A stretch of 19,245 bases of DNA from JARRNJ01 sp037385045 (lineage in GTDB: Bacteria > Pseudomonadota > Gammaproteobacteria > JASBUN01), in NCBI GenBank assembly GCA_037385045.1, contig JARRNJ010000055.1:1-19245 (forward strand). The letters are read 5' to 3'. Both the position numbers and the translations under genes were made by a program. Positions 5,162 through 13,218 of the stretch are shown one piece after another (position 1 is the first letter of the stretch; each line of letters opens with the position of its first letter). The notes beneath the pieces were generated by a model. That model was given only the letters and a program-made list of their open reading frames with translations. It searched no databases and was not told where the DNA came from.

Positions 5162-7687
5162 TCAGCCGGCCGTGTGCGCCAGTCCCGGCCTGCCGTGGCC
5201 TGTATCCGCGTCGTCGGCGGACACCGTATCGGTCCGTTTCAGCTGCGCCGTCTGCAGACGGCGCAGCCGCAGGCTGTTGGTCAGCACGAACACGCTGGAC
5301 AGTCCCATGGCCACGCCGGCGAACATCGGGTTGAGGTGAAGCCCGAAAGCCGGATAGAACACCCCGGCGGCAAGCGGGATCAGGATGATGTTGTAGAAGA
5401 AGGCCCAGAACAGGTTGCCGCGAATGGTGCTCATAGTGCGCCGCGCGACCAACAGTGCCGTTGCGGCGCCGGCGAGATCGTCGCGGGTCAGGGTTACGTC
5501 GGCTGCCTCGATGGCGATGTCGGTTCCGGTACCGATGGCGATGCCGACATCGGACTGCGCCAGTGCCGGCGCATCGTTGATGCCGTCGCCGACGAAGGCC
5601 ACGCGGCGGCCCTCCTTCTGCAGTGCGCGTACGGTGGCGGCTTTGCCGTCGGGCAGCACCTCGGCCTCGACCCGTTCGATGCCGGCTTGGCGGGCGACCG
5701 CCCGAGCCGTGGCTCGACTGTCGCCGGTGAGCATCACCACCTGCAGGCCGGCTTCGCCGAGGGTCGTGATCAACGCCGGCGCATCGGCTTTGAGCGGATC
5801 AGCGATGCCCAGCACGGCCCGCAGTTCTCCGTCCACGGCGAGGTACACCGGGGTTCGCGCGTCGGCAGCCAGCGCGGTCGCCTGCTGTTGTAGAGCCTCT
5901 GTCGCGATCTGCTCGCGCTGCATCAGGCGTTCGGCGCCCAGCAGCACATGGCGGCCGTCAACGTTGGCTTGGACGCCAAAGCCGGGAATGGCCTGGAAAT
6001 CCGCTGCCGTGGGCAGTTCCAGTTTTTCGTCGCGGGCGGCGGCGACGACGGCCTCGGCAAGGGGATGCTCGCTGCCCGCTTCGACCGCAGCGGCCAATCC
6101 CAGGGCCGCACGCCGGTCGCCGTCGATCGTGTGGAGATCGGTCACCCGCGGACGGCCCTCGGTGAGCGTGCCGGTTTTGTCGAACACCATGGTGTCCACG
6201 TGGCTCAGCGTTTCCAACGCTTCCCCCTTGCGGTACAAAATGCCCAGCTCGGCGGCGCGGCCGCTGCCGACCATGATGGCGGCGGGCGTCGCCAGGCCCA
6301 TGGCGCAGGGGCACGCGACCACCAGCACCGCCACGGCACTGACCAGCGCCAGGGTTATGGCCGGCGAGGGCCCGAACGCCAGCCACACCGCGAAGGTGAC
6401 CGCGGCGATCAGCAGGACGAGCGGCGTGAATATGCGCACCACCCGGTCGGCCAATCCCTGGATGGGTAATTTCGAGCCCTGGGCCTGTTCCACCAGATGA
6501 ATGATCTGGGCCAATACCGTGGCTTTGCCTACCTGCTGCGCCTCAATCTTCAACAGTCCGTGCTGATTGACCGTACCGCCGACGGCCCGGTCGCCGGGGC
6601 CTTTGGCCACGGGCAAGGGCTCTCCGGTGAGCATGGACTCGTCCACGCGGCTGTTGCCGTCGCGGACCTCACCGTCGACCGGAATGCGCTCACCCGGGCG
6701 TACCATGACCAGGTCGCCCGCCTGCACGCTGGCAATGGGCACCTCCTGTTCCCGGCCGTCGCGCACAATGCGCGCGGTCTTCGCCTGCAGGCCGATCAGT
6801 TTCTTGATTGCAGCGCCGGTGCGGCCCTTGGCCACTTCCTCCAGGTACTTGCCGAACAGGATCGCGGTGATGACCACGGTGGCCGAATCGAAGTACAGAT
6901 TGCGCGCCTCTGGCGGAAACAGCGCCGGCAGCAACAACACGGCGGCACTGTAGAGGTAGGCGGCGCCGGTGCCGGTCATCACCAGGCTGTTCATGTCCGG
7001 CGACAGGTGGCGGTAGGCGATCCAGCCGGGACGGAAGAACCGCCTGCCCGGCCCGGCGATGGCGGCGGTGGCCAGCGCGAACTGCACCCAGTCCCAGAAA
7101 TGCGCGACCGGTGACAGGCGCTCTAAAGCCTGGGCCAGGGACGGCACGAACGTTGCGCCCATGGACAGCACCAGAATCGGCAGCGTTACCAGGGCTGCGA
7201 TCCACACGTCCCGGCGCATGACGCGCAGCGCCTCGGCGCGTGCGCGACTTTCGTGGTCGCTGTCGATCTCTTCCAGCGGTCGTGGTTCATAGCCGACGTC
7301 GGTAATGGCGCGTGAGAAATCTTCCGGTCCGACCGTCGCCGGCAGATAGCGTACGGTGGCGCGTTCGGTGGCCAGATTGACATTGGCTTCCAGCACCCCG
7401 CGCAGTTTGCCCAGGGCACGTTCCACGCGCGCACTGCAGTTGGCGCAGGTCATGCCGCCGACGCCGATTTCGAACTCGCTCACCACGGGTGTGTAGCCAA
7501 CATCCTTGACGGTGTTGATCAGGTCGGCGATGTTGCTTTGAGTCTCGTCAAACCGAATCGTGGCGCGTTCGGTGGCCAGGTTCACCGTGGCCTGCTCGAC
7601 GCCCGCGAGGTGGGCGAGGGCGCGTTCGACGCGCGCGCTGCAGCTGGCGCAGGTCATGCCGTCAATTCCCAGTTCCAACTCTTGCAT
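5162..7687 (-). CDS. copA: Cu(I)-exporting P1B-type ATPase CopA
   Basis: An inner-membrane pump of 841 residues that expels Cu(I) using ATP. Two N-terminal HMA domains carry MTCASC (11-16) and MTCANC (79-84). Further visible motifs are the actuator TGEP (354-357), the intramembrane metal site CPC (459-461), phosphorylation motif DKTGT (503-507), the nucleotide-domain HP (541-542) and the hinge GDGIND (700-705). Membrane helices 7-8 contain YN (765-766) and M-x-x-SS (794-798), the residues that mark Cu(I)-type (P1B-1) pumps. Length matches two-HMA CopA proteins. ATG 7687 has GGGAGGAGG upstream. It follows the regulator by 24 bases. The C-terminal 25 residues (after RLRRLQTAQ) are a hydrophilic tail. 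Confidence 0.97.
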   Translation of the reverse strand: MQELELGIDGMTCASCSARVERALAHLAGVEQATVNLATERATIRFDETQSNIADLINTVKDVGYTPVVSEFEIGVGGMTCANCSARVERALGKLRGVLEANVNLATERATVRYLPATVGPEDFSRAITDVGYEPRPLEEIDSDHESRARAEALRVMRRDVWIAALVTLPILVLSMGATFVPSLAQALERLSPVAHFWDWVQFALATAAIAGPGRRFFRPGWIAYRHLSPDMNSLVMTGTGAAYLYSAAVLLLPALFPPEARNLYFDSATVVITAILFGKYLEEVAKGRTGAAIKKLIGLQAKTARIVRDGREQEVPIASVQAGDLVMVRPGERIPVDGEVRDGNSRVDESMLTGEPLPVAKGPGDRAVGGTVNQHGLLKIEAQQVGKATVLAQIIHLVEQAQGSKLPIQGLADRVVRIFTPLVLLIAAVTFAVWLAFGPSPAITLALVSAVAVLVVACPCAMGLATPAAIMVGSGRAAELGILYRKGEALETLSHVDTMVFDKTGTLTEGRPRVTDLHTIDGDRRAALGLAAAVEAGSEHPLAEAVVAAARDEKLELPTAADFQAIPGFGVQANVDGRHVLLGAERLMQREQIATEALQQQATALAADARTPVYLAVDGELRAVLGIADPLKADAPALITTLGEAGLQVVMLTGDSRATARAVARQAGIERVEAEVLPDGKAATVRALQKEGRRVAFVGDGINDAPALAQSDVGIAIGTGTDIAIEAADVTLTRDDLAGAATALLVARRTMSTIRGNLFWAFFYNIILIPLAAGVFYPAFGLHLNPMFAGVAMGLSSVFVLTNSLRLRRLQTAQLKRTDTVSADDADTGHGRPGLAHTAG

Positions 7688-7711
7688 TGACCAATCCTCC
7701 TCCCTGGTTGT

Positions 7712-8119
7712 TCAATCGTCGTCGTGGTTGAGTGCTTCCAGGATCGGGCACTCGGTGACGGAACCCTGCCCGCTGCAATGGGCCGACAGGGACTGCAGAC
7801 CCTGCTGCATCCGTTGCAGGTCGCGGATGCGTTTGCCGATGTCGGCGATTTTTTCCTCGGTGATCTGCTTCACCTGCGCGGCCTGGGCTTGCGGATTGTC
7901 ACTCAGGGCCAGCAACTCGGCGATGTCTTCGAGCGAGAAGCCCAGCGCCTGGGCCCGGCGGATGAACCGCAGTCGCTGTACCGTATCCGGTTGGTACAGG
8001 CGATAGCCGGACTCGGTGCGATGGTCCGGGGCGATGAGGCCGACGCGTTCGTAGTAGCGCAAGGTGCTCGCGCCCACGCCGATCTTGCGTGCCAGTTTTC
8101 CGATGGTCAGGTTTTCCAT
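7712..8119 (-). CDS. MerR-family metal-responsive regulator
   Basis: A 135-residue activator/repressor. The winged helix-turn-helix is at residues 4-45 (TIGKLARKIGVGASTLRYYE then the GYRLY wing). A dimerisation helix follows (about 80-113), and a metal loop with C115 and C124 (CSGQGSVTECPIL). CueR has seven residues between its two Cys; here there are eight. The position I align with Ser77 of CueR is Ala80, as I recall for the broad 'heavy metal-responsive' MerR branch. It is the first gene of the copper operon and so is probably autoregulated from the promoter at 8213-8244. Copper sensing is inferred from its targets. A longer open frame to 8365 would run through that promoter and is not used. 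Confidence 0.93.
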   Translation of the reverse strand: MENLTIGKLARKIGVGASTLRYYERVGLIAPDHRTESGYRLYQPDTVQRLRFIRRAQALGFSLEDIAELLALSDNPQAQAAQVKQITEEKIADIGKRIRDLQRMQQGLQSLSAHCSGQGSVTECPILEALNHDDD

Positions 8120-8212
8120 AGTCTCTGCCCGCTGTCGCAGTGGTGGGTCCCGGGGGTCACCGGGTATCCCGGCGCCGGTCGGAGCGGTTGGCGCCGATCG
8201 GGCACGGGGAAA

Positions 8213-8244
8213 ATTATAAACCTTGCAGCAAGGTGCAAGGTCAA
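8213..8244 (-). promoter_or_regulatory. MerR-type promoter of the copper operon
   Basis: Read on the minus strand, -35 TTGACC (8244-8239) and -10 TATAAT (8218-8213) are separated by 20 bases. That is longer than the 17-base optimum and typical of promoters that MerR proteins open by DNA untwisting. The predicted leader to the regulator's ATG is about 85 bases. The core CCTTGCTG resembles the E. coli copA promoter as I remember it, which has a 19-base spacer. Confidence 0.88.
8220..8241. promoter_or_regulatory. MerR operator dyad
   Basis: ACCTTGCA (8220-8227) and TGCAAGGT (8234-8241) are perfect 8-base inverted arms around 6 bases (GCAAGG). The dyad lies within the spacer between -35 and -10 (overlapping two bases of the -35), where MerR-family dimers bind. 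Confidence 0.88.
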
Positions 8245-8430
8245 GGCCGTGGCGCCCGCAATTTTTCCACTCGGGCCGAACCGCAACCGGCGCGCACTTG
8301 AAGCGGTCAGCGGGCCCATGCCGCCAGACCGGTCGAGGCGGTTTCGTTAGCGCGAGCGCGCCCAAAAACCATAGTAAAAACAGCTAAATAGTATCTGTAC
8401 ATACACATAGTTCCGGCTAAACTGGTAACA
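8245..8430. promoter_or_regulatory. Divergent control region, AT-rich before the PadR-type gene
   Basis: This region lies between the copper operon promoter and the divergent regulator gene at 8431. Bases 8361-8430 are markedly AT-richer than their surroundings and contain the palindrome TGTACA (8396-8401) with a few further symmetric bases (GTATC / TACAC). ATAGTA occurs at 8371 and 8388, and ATAGTT at 8407. These are plausible operator or promoter elements for autoregulation of the 8431 gene, but no clean -35/-10 pair is visible. Confidence 0.35.
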
Positions 8431-9630
8431 ATGCAGTCTTTGCCAATCATTCTGGCGGTTCTCTCTGGCCGGCCTCGCCACGGATACGAGCTGCGGCGCA
8501 TGGTCAACGATGAGTGCGCCCCATTCTGGTCGGTGGACTATCCGCAGCTCTACCGCACGCTTGCACGGGCTGTGGACAAGGGTTTGGCGACGCTGCGGGT
8601 CCAAGCCGGCGGCCGGGGCCCTGCGCGCAAATGCTATGCGGTCACCGCCGGCGGCAAGGCCGTGGTGGATCAGTGGCTGCGGCGGCCGACGGACGATCTC
8701 GACGAGTTGGCCCTGCAGTTGCGCTTGGGGCTGCGCGCCGGGCGAATCGAGCCGCGGCTGCTGAACGACTGGGCCGGCGCACTGTCCGGCCGCCGGACCC
8801 ACTGGAAGGAAATCTGTGAGGTGACCGCGGCGACGGACGACCCGGGGCGCCTGGTCAGTGCCCGTCTCGCACTGCGTCAGACCGAGGCCGCCCTGGCCGC
8901 GGTCCGGGAATGCGGCGCCCACGTTTCGGGCGCGCTGCACGCGGGTGCGCCGTTGATCGTCGGCAGCGACGATCCCCTGCTGGCCCGGCTGTCGAACGTC
9001 GCGGATCTGTCCGTGCGCGTGACCGGCAGTTTCGGCGGCCTCTGGGCCCTGGCCCAGGGTGAGACCGACGTGGCCGCTTTGCATCTGCTCGATCCCGATA
9101 CCGACGAATACAACCTGCCGTACCTCCGTCGCGCTGTTCCGGAAGAGGACCTGGTGCTGGTCAACCTGGCCTGGCGCGAGAGCGGGATTCTGCTGGCACC
9201 GGGCAATCCTTGCGGGGTCGAGTCGGTGGAGGACCTCCTGCGACCCGACGTGCGGTTCATCAACCGCCAGCCGAGTGCGGGCACGCGCCTGATGCTTTAT
9301 CTCAAGCTGCGCGGTGCCGGGATCGATCCCCATGGCGTTCACGGTTGGCGGTCCACGGTCGCGACCCACGATGCAATGGCCGACGCCATTCTGGCCGGAA
9401 ACGCCGACGCCGGTCCCGGTCTCAAGGCGTCGGCGAGCGCGCGCGATTTGGCGTTTCTGCCCCTGGTTCGGGAGCGCTATGACCTGGCCATGTGCCGCCG
9501 TTTCTACGAATCCAAACAAGCGGCCTCGCTGATGGACGTGTTGCAGGGCGAGATGCTGCGGCGGGCCGCCGACGGCCTGGCGGGCTACGACCTGTCCGAC
9601 AGCGGCAAGGTGGTGGGTCAGGTGCACTGA
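8431..9630 (+). CDS. PadR-like winged helix fused to a PBP-like ligand domain
   Basis: A 399-residue protein. Residues 1-86 match the PadR-type winged helix: ILAVLSGRPRHGYELRRMV, then YPQLYRTLARAVDKGLA and a wing ending KCYAVTAGGKAVVDQWL. A helical linker follows (87-170). Residues about 174-390 resemble the periplasmic-binding-protein-like domain (PF12727 type) found attached to ModE-like regulators and MoeA-type proteins: IVGSDDPLLARL, LLDPDTDEYNLPY, LVNLAWRESG, LAPGNP, RFINRQPSAGTRL, GNADAGPGL. There is no signal peptide, so the ligand domain would act as a cytosolic sensor, possibly for an oxyanion or cofactor precursor. It is the first of four co-oriented genes and diverges from the copper operon. 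The start codon ATG 8431 has only a weak Shine-Dalgarno (TGGTAA). Confidence 0.85.
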   Translation: MQSLPIILAVLSGRPRHGYELRRMVNDECAPFWSVDYPQLYRTLARAVDKGLATLRVQAGGRGPARKCYAVTAGGKAVVDQWLRRPTDDLDELALQLRLGLRAGRIEPRLLNDWAGALSGRRTHWKEICEVTAATDDPGRLVSARLALRQTEAALAAVRECGAHVSGALHAGAPLIVGSDDPLLARLSNVADLSVRVTGSFGGLWALAQGETDVAALHLLDPDTDEYNLPYLRRAVPEEDLVLVNLAWRESGILLAPGNPCGVESVEDLLRPDVRFINRQPSAGTRLMLYLKLRGAGIDPHGVHGWRSTVATHDAMADAILAGNADAGPGLKASASARDLAFLPLVRERYDLAMCRRFYESKQAASLMDVLQGEMLRRAADGLAGYDLSDSGKVVGQVH

Positions 9631-9698
9631 AACACAGCAACAACGGTGATTGGCCCTCCGCCCGTGGCGGGGCGGAGACAAAACAGGAGAACTTGCCC

Positions 9699-10481
9699 AT
9701 GCAAACGCACGAGCCGTCATCGGCATCGAGCGATGTCCAGGCCTGGTATCTGGTAGGGATCGACGACACCGACAACCTGCAAAGCCGCGGCACCGGCTTT
9801 CGCGCCCGCTGTCTGGGCGAACGCATCGCCACCGCCGGGTTGGGGCGGGTGCATGGTATCAGCCGGCATCAACTGCTGGTGTCGCCCGAGATTCCGTACA
9901 CCTCGCACAACAGTTCGGCGTGCCTGCGGGTGGAGTCCAACGCCTCGGCGCAGGCGCCATTGATCGAGCTGTGCCGCAACTTTCTGCTGTCGGATTCCGC
10001 CCCCGGTTCCGACGCCGGGCTGTGTGTCGCGGCGCCGGAGCAGGCGGCGGAAACCGTGCGCCGCTTCGGCCGGCGTGCGCAGCAGGAAGTCCTGCACCGC
10101 GATGAGGCGGTGGAACTCGCCGAAAAGGGCAACATCCATCTCGAAGGTCTGACGGGCGATCATGGCGGCATGATCGGTGCACTGGCGGCGGTTGGACTGC
10201 GCGCTGCCGGTGAGGACGGGCGCTTCGTGTGGGTATCGGGAATTCGCGAACATGCCGGTGGCCGGTTCTCGCTGGAGGAACTGCTGCAGGTCACCGGTGT
10301 GGAGCGTGTCGAAACCATGGACGGCCGGTTGATCGACGATATGTCGGAGATGGTCGATCTGGGTCCGTGGCCACGTCCCATCGTCCGCGGTGGACGGGCG
10401 GTGTTGTTGGTGGAGGAACATAATGACGACGAAATCTGTAACTGGCGCGTGGTGGACCGCGCCGTTATCAAACAATATTGA
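9699..10481 (+). CDS. TiaS-like protein (GIDDTD domain), bacterial
   Basis: A 260-residue cytosolic protein. It starts with the strand YLVGIDDTDNLQSRGTG (residues 17-33), the hallmark of archaeal TiaS (tRNA-Ile2 agmatinylcytidine synthetase). RHQLLVSPEIPYTSHNSSACL (56-76) and GGMIGALAAVGLRAAG (156-171), a pattern like the GLIGALAA segment of TiaS, come next. It is much shorter than archaeal TiaS (over 400 residues) and lacks the OB-fold and zinc-ribbon parts. Bacteria use TilS/lysidine for that tRNA, so a different nucleotide- or ligand-linked role is likely. The start has CAGGAGA 8 bases upstream. It lies 68 bases after the PadR-type regulator and overlaps the next gene by 59 bases, so it is probably cotranscribed. 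Confidence 0.78.
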   Translation: MQTHEPSSASSDVQAWYLVGIDDTDNLQSRGTGFRARCLGERIATAGLGRVHGISRHQLLVSPEIPYTSHNSSACLRVESNASAQAPLIELCRNFLLSDSAPGSDAGLCVAAPEQAAETVRRFGRRAQQEVLHRDEAVELAEKGNIHLEGLTGDHGGMIGALAAVGLRAAGEDGRFVWVSGIREHAGGRFSLEELLQVTGVERVETMDGRLIDDMSEMVDLGPWPRPIVRGGRAVLLVEEHNDDEICNWRVVDRAVIKQY

Positions 10482-10989
10482 CCGCGGCGCCCGTTCGGGT
10501 TGGCGTTTGCTGGTGTATCTGGCGGCGCTCGGCGCGGCGGGAGTGGCGCTGCATGCCGGCTTTCGCTGGCCGCTGCACCTGCCTGGGCACCACGGGCTGG
10601 AATGGATGGCGCTGCTCGCGTTCGCACGGGTCACGGCGTCGCGTCGGTGGAGCGCTTCGGCAGTGGGATTGGCTGCGGCAGGCGTCGCCCTGGCGCCGGC
10701 GTGGGGGTTCCATGATCCGTTGGTGCCTCTGGCCTACCTGCTGGCGGGCGTACTGTTGGACGGCTTGTGCCTTGCGGGCGAGCGGATGCCTCGCGGCGTA
10801 GTGCTGCCGGTCGGGGCTGCGCTCGCGTTCACGGCGTCCGGCCTGGTGACGTTCCTGTCCGCGTTTCACCCGGGTGTCGGTCTGTGGCTTGCCGGCCATC
10901 TGGGTTTTGGTTTGCTCGGCGGCCTGATGGGGACCTGGCTCGGCGCGCAGACACGGCGCGCGCTGGCGGGAAAGCAAAGACGGCTTTGA
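10423..10989 (+). CDS. Six-helix membrane protein, ECF S-component-like
   Basis: A 188-residue integral membrane protein with about six hydrophobic segments (residues 27-46, 58-71, 75-95, 99-117, 124-147, 150-174) and a basic C-terminus. Size and helix count match the S (substrate-binding) components of energy-coupling-factor transporters. The conserved-looking LHLPGHHGLEWMALLAFAR (51-69) would form the start of helix 2. Assignment to that class rests on topology only; no ECF ATPase or T component is in the window. ATG 10423 lies inside the TiaS-like gene with GGAGG 6 bases upstream, indicating translational coupling. It precedes the TonB-dependent receptor by 110 bases, fitting a two-membrane uptake route for the same ligand. 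Confidence 0.72.
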   Translation: MTTKSVTGAWWTAPLSNNIDRGARSGWRLLVYLAALGAAGVALHAGFRWPLHLPGHHGLEWMALLAFARVTASRRWSASAVGLAAAGVALAPAWGFHDPLVPLAYLLAGVLLDGLCLAGERMPRGVVLPVGAALAFTASGLVTFLSAFHPGVGLWLAGHLGFGLLGGLMGTWLGAQTRRALAGKQRRL

Positions 10990-11099
10990 CCGTGGCGCGC
11001 CGACGCTTGGCGTAAACCCGTTTTCTTCCGCACTGGCGAATGGGCCCGTTCAGTGGGCACGGGACCGTCTGTGCCGCATTTTTCGGTCAAGGGGGGCCA

Positions 11100-13193
11100 A
11101 TGTTGAATCGATCAAAGCGCCTGTGCCGGGTGGGGGATAGGCAATGGACCCGGGTGAGTGGCGTGGGGTTGTTGCTGCTCCTTGGGGCGGCGCCGGTGGC
11201 GCGGGTCCATGCGCGTACCAAGGACGAATCGGCCTATCCGCTGGGTGAGATTGTCGTGGTCGGCAAGGCCAAAGGGGTCGGTGCGGTGGAGACGGTGCAC
11301 ACCGTGACCTCCGCCGAGATCAAGCGCCAAGGCGCGCGCACGCTGGACGAAGCGCTGCGGCTGCTTCCCGGGGTGGTGATTCGGGAAGGAGCTGATGGAA
11401 CGCCGAGAATCGACATCCGCGGCTTGCGTACCCGGGACATCAAACTGCTGGTCAACGGTGTACCGGTGCACTCCACCTACGACGGTCAGTTCGACCCGCG
11501 GCTGATCCCAGCCGATCAGATCGCCCGCATTCGTCTGGTGACCGGCGCCAGCTCCGAGCTCTACGGCGACGGCGGTATGGCCGGTGTGATCGACATCATA
11601 ACCCGCAAGGGCTACGGTGCAACGCGCGGCAATGTTACCGCCGAGGCGGGTCCGGATGGATATGACCGCGAGGCGGTGGATGCTTCCGGGGGGTCGGCCC
11701 ACGCATCGTGGTACGTCAGCGCCAGCCACCGCCAGCGCGACGCATTCTCGGTGTCGAAGGATTTTCAGACCACACCGCTACAGTCCGGTACCAGGAGGGT
11801 GAACAGCGACCAGCGCTTCAACAACGCGTACGCCAACCTCATGTATGCGCCGTCGGGCCCGTGGCGTTTCGGTTTTACCGCTACCCACGTCGACGGGGCC
11901 TACGGCATCCCGCCGCAAACCCGCGACAACGCGACCGATCCTTTCGCCACCCGGGCGCGCTATGAGCGCATTACCGGGCAGCACGGCAATGGTGCGCAGG
12001 TGGTCGCGGACTATACGCCGTCCGGCCCCTGGAGTCTGAAGACCTGGGCCTATATCAATACCCAGCGGCAGCGGGACACGGCGTACGACAACGCGAATTT
12101 CGATTCCGTCACCAGCCACAACAGCTTCGATACCCGCGATCACATGCGCACCGCCGGCGTGCATCTGCAGGTGCGCCGCCAGTCCAGGACGCGCGGGTCG
12201 CTTTCGCTAGGTTTGGACTCGCGCCGTGAGCAGTGGTCGCAGACCGGCTTCATCGTCGACCAGCCGTCCGGCGGCGGTGGCGGTGGCGGTGGCGGCGGCG
12301 GTGGCGGTGGCGGTGGCGGCGGCGGCGGTGGTGGCAGCTACCTGCCCCGCAATGTCGATGAGCACCGCCACGTGGACGTGAGCTCGATCGCCGTGCAATA
12401 TTCTGTCGAGCCGCTGAAGGGAACTGGCGTGGTGCTCGGCGGCGGGCGTCATCTGCAGCAGCGCGCGGACGGCAGCGATGCCGCCAATAGTTTCATCGCC
12501 GGCCTTTATCACGATTTCGGCACCGCGACACGCACCCACGTTTCGGTGGCGCGCAAGGTGCGCGTGCCGTCCATCAGGCAACTCTATGATACGACCTCAG
12601 GGAATCCCAACCTGAAGACCGAACACTCGCTGACCTACGAGATCGGTGTCCATCACCAGGTATCCCCGTCGTTGGGATTCGGGGCTACGGTGTATGAAAT
12701 GACGGTGCATAATTTTATCGAAAAGGATCAGTTCACCAACACGTTCGAGAACTATGCCCGCTACCGTTTCCGCGGCGTGGAGCTGGCGGCCGATTCCCGT
12801 CCGGCGAAGCATTGGCGGCTGCATACAGCCTACACGCATTTGCAAAGCCGCGACGAGTCGCCCGGTGCGCACCGGGAACCGTTGCAGTACCGGCCGTTGA
12901 ATACCCTCAGCGCCTCGCTGTCCTATTCCCGTCGGCCGGGGTGGTACGGCAGCCTGACACTGTTGGGTGTGGGCAAACAGTACTACTACTCCCATCAGAC
13001 GCCGGTGCAGCAGGGAACACTGTCTTCCTATGCCACGGTGGATGCCATGCTGGGCTACCATTTCCATGGTCCGTTTCGCGGTGCGTCTGCGTATCTGCGG
13101 GTGACCAACCTGTTCGACCGCAACTACGAACAGAGCTATGGTTTCCCGCAGCCGGGCCGCACGGTATCCGCGGGGCTGCGCGTGCGGCTGTAG
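11100..13193 (+). CDS. TonB-dependent outer-membrane receptor
   Basis: A 697-residue receptor with a signal peptide (about 1-39), a TonB-box-like GEIVVVGK (49-56), a plug domain (about 62-170: LDEALRLLPGV, IDIRGLR, DIKLLVNGVPV, SSELYGDGGMAGVIDIIT) and a 22-strand barrel ending in FDRNYEQSYGFPQPGRTVSAGLRVRL-type sequence. The residue ending is a canonical aromatic/basic beta signal. Its general layout resembles BtuB/siderophore-type receptors, and no substrate can be read. An insertion of 22 consecutive glycines (391-412) lies in the barrel, probably in a surface loop. ATG 11100 is chosen because a signal peptide follows directly and GGGGGG is just upstream. It is the last gene of the plus-strand cluster and converges on trkH. 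Confidence 0.93.
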   Translation: MLNRSKRLCRVGDRQWTRVSGVGLLLLLGAAPVARVHARTKDESAYPLGEIVVVGKAKGVGAVETVHTVTSAEIKRQGARTLDEALRLLPGVVIREGADGTPRIDIRGLRTRDIKLLVNGVPVHSTYDGQFDPRLIPADQIARIRLVTGASSELYGDGGMAGVIDIITRKGYGATRGNVTAEAGPDGYDREAVDASGGSAHASWYVSASHRQRDAFSVSKDFQTTPLQSGTRRVNSDQRFNNAYANLMYAPSGPWRFGFTATHVDGAYGIPPQTRDNATDPFATRARYERITGQHGNGAQVVADYTPSGPWSLKTWAYINTQRQRDTAYDNANFDSVTSHNSFDTRDHMRTAGVHLQVRRQSRTRGSLSLGLDSRREQWSQTGFIVDQPSGGGGGGGGGGGGGGGGGGGGGGSYLPRNVDEHRHVDVSSIAVQYSVEPLKGTGVVLGGGRHLQQRADGSDAANSFIAGLYHDFGTATRTHVSVARKVRVPSIRQLYDTTSGNPNLKTEHSLTYEIGVHHQVSPSLGFGATVYEMTVHNFIEKDQFTNTFENYARYRFRGVELAADSRPAKHWRLHTAYTHLQSRDESPGAHREPLQYRPLNTLSASLSYSRRPGWYGSLTLLGVGKQYYYSHQTPVQQGTLSSYATVDAMLGYHFHGPFRGASAYLRVTNLFDRNYEQSYGFPQPGRTVSAGLRVRL
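12270..12335 (+). repeat. GGY trinucleotide run encoding 22 glycines
   Basis: Sixty-six bases made only of GGC (14) and GGT (8) codons. Codons 3-10 (12276-12299) are repeated exactly as codons 11-18 (12300-12323), a 24-bp tandem duplication. Gains or losses would stay in frame and only change loop length. It sits within the TonB-dependent receptor gene between VDQPS and SYLPRN. Confidence 0.95.
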
Positions 13194-13218
13194 CGAGCGT
13201 CGCCAGTCGACGGCGTGG

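Noticed and set aside
4865..5893. 342-codon plus-strand open frame
   Set aside because: Antisense shadow of copZ and copA; no domains.
8347..9726. 459-codon minus-strand open frame
   Set aside because: Antisense to the PadR-PBP gene; arises from high GC content and its composition is not protein-like.
10990..11099. Riboswitch before the TonB-dependent receptor
   Set aside because: Looked for cobalamin and other metal/cofactor riboswitch cores; only short hairpins (CGCC/GGCG, CCCGT/ACGGG) are present.
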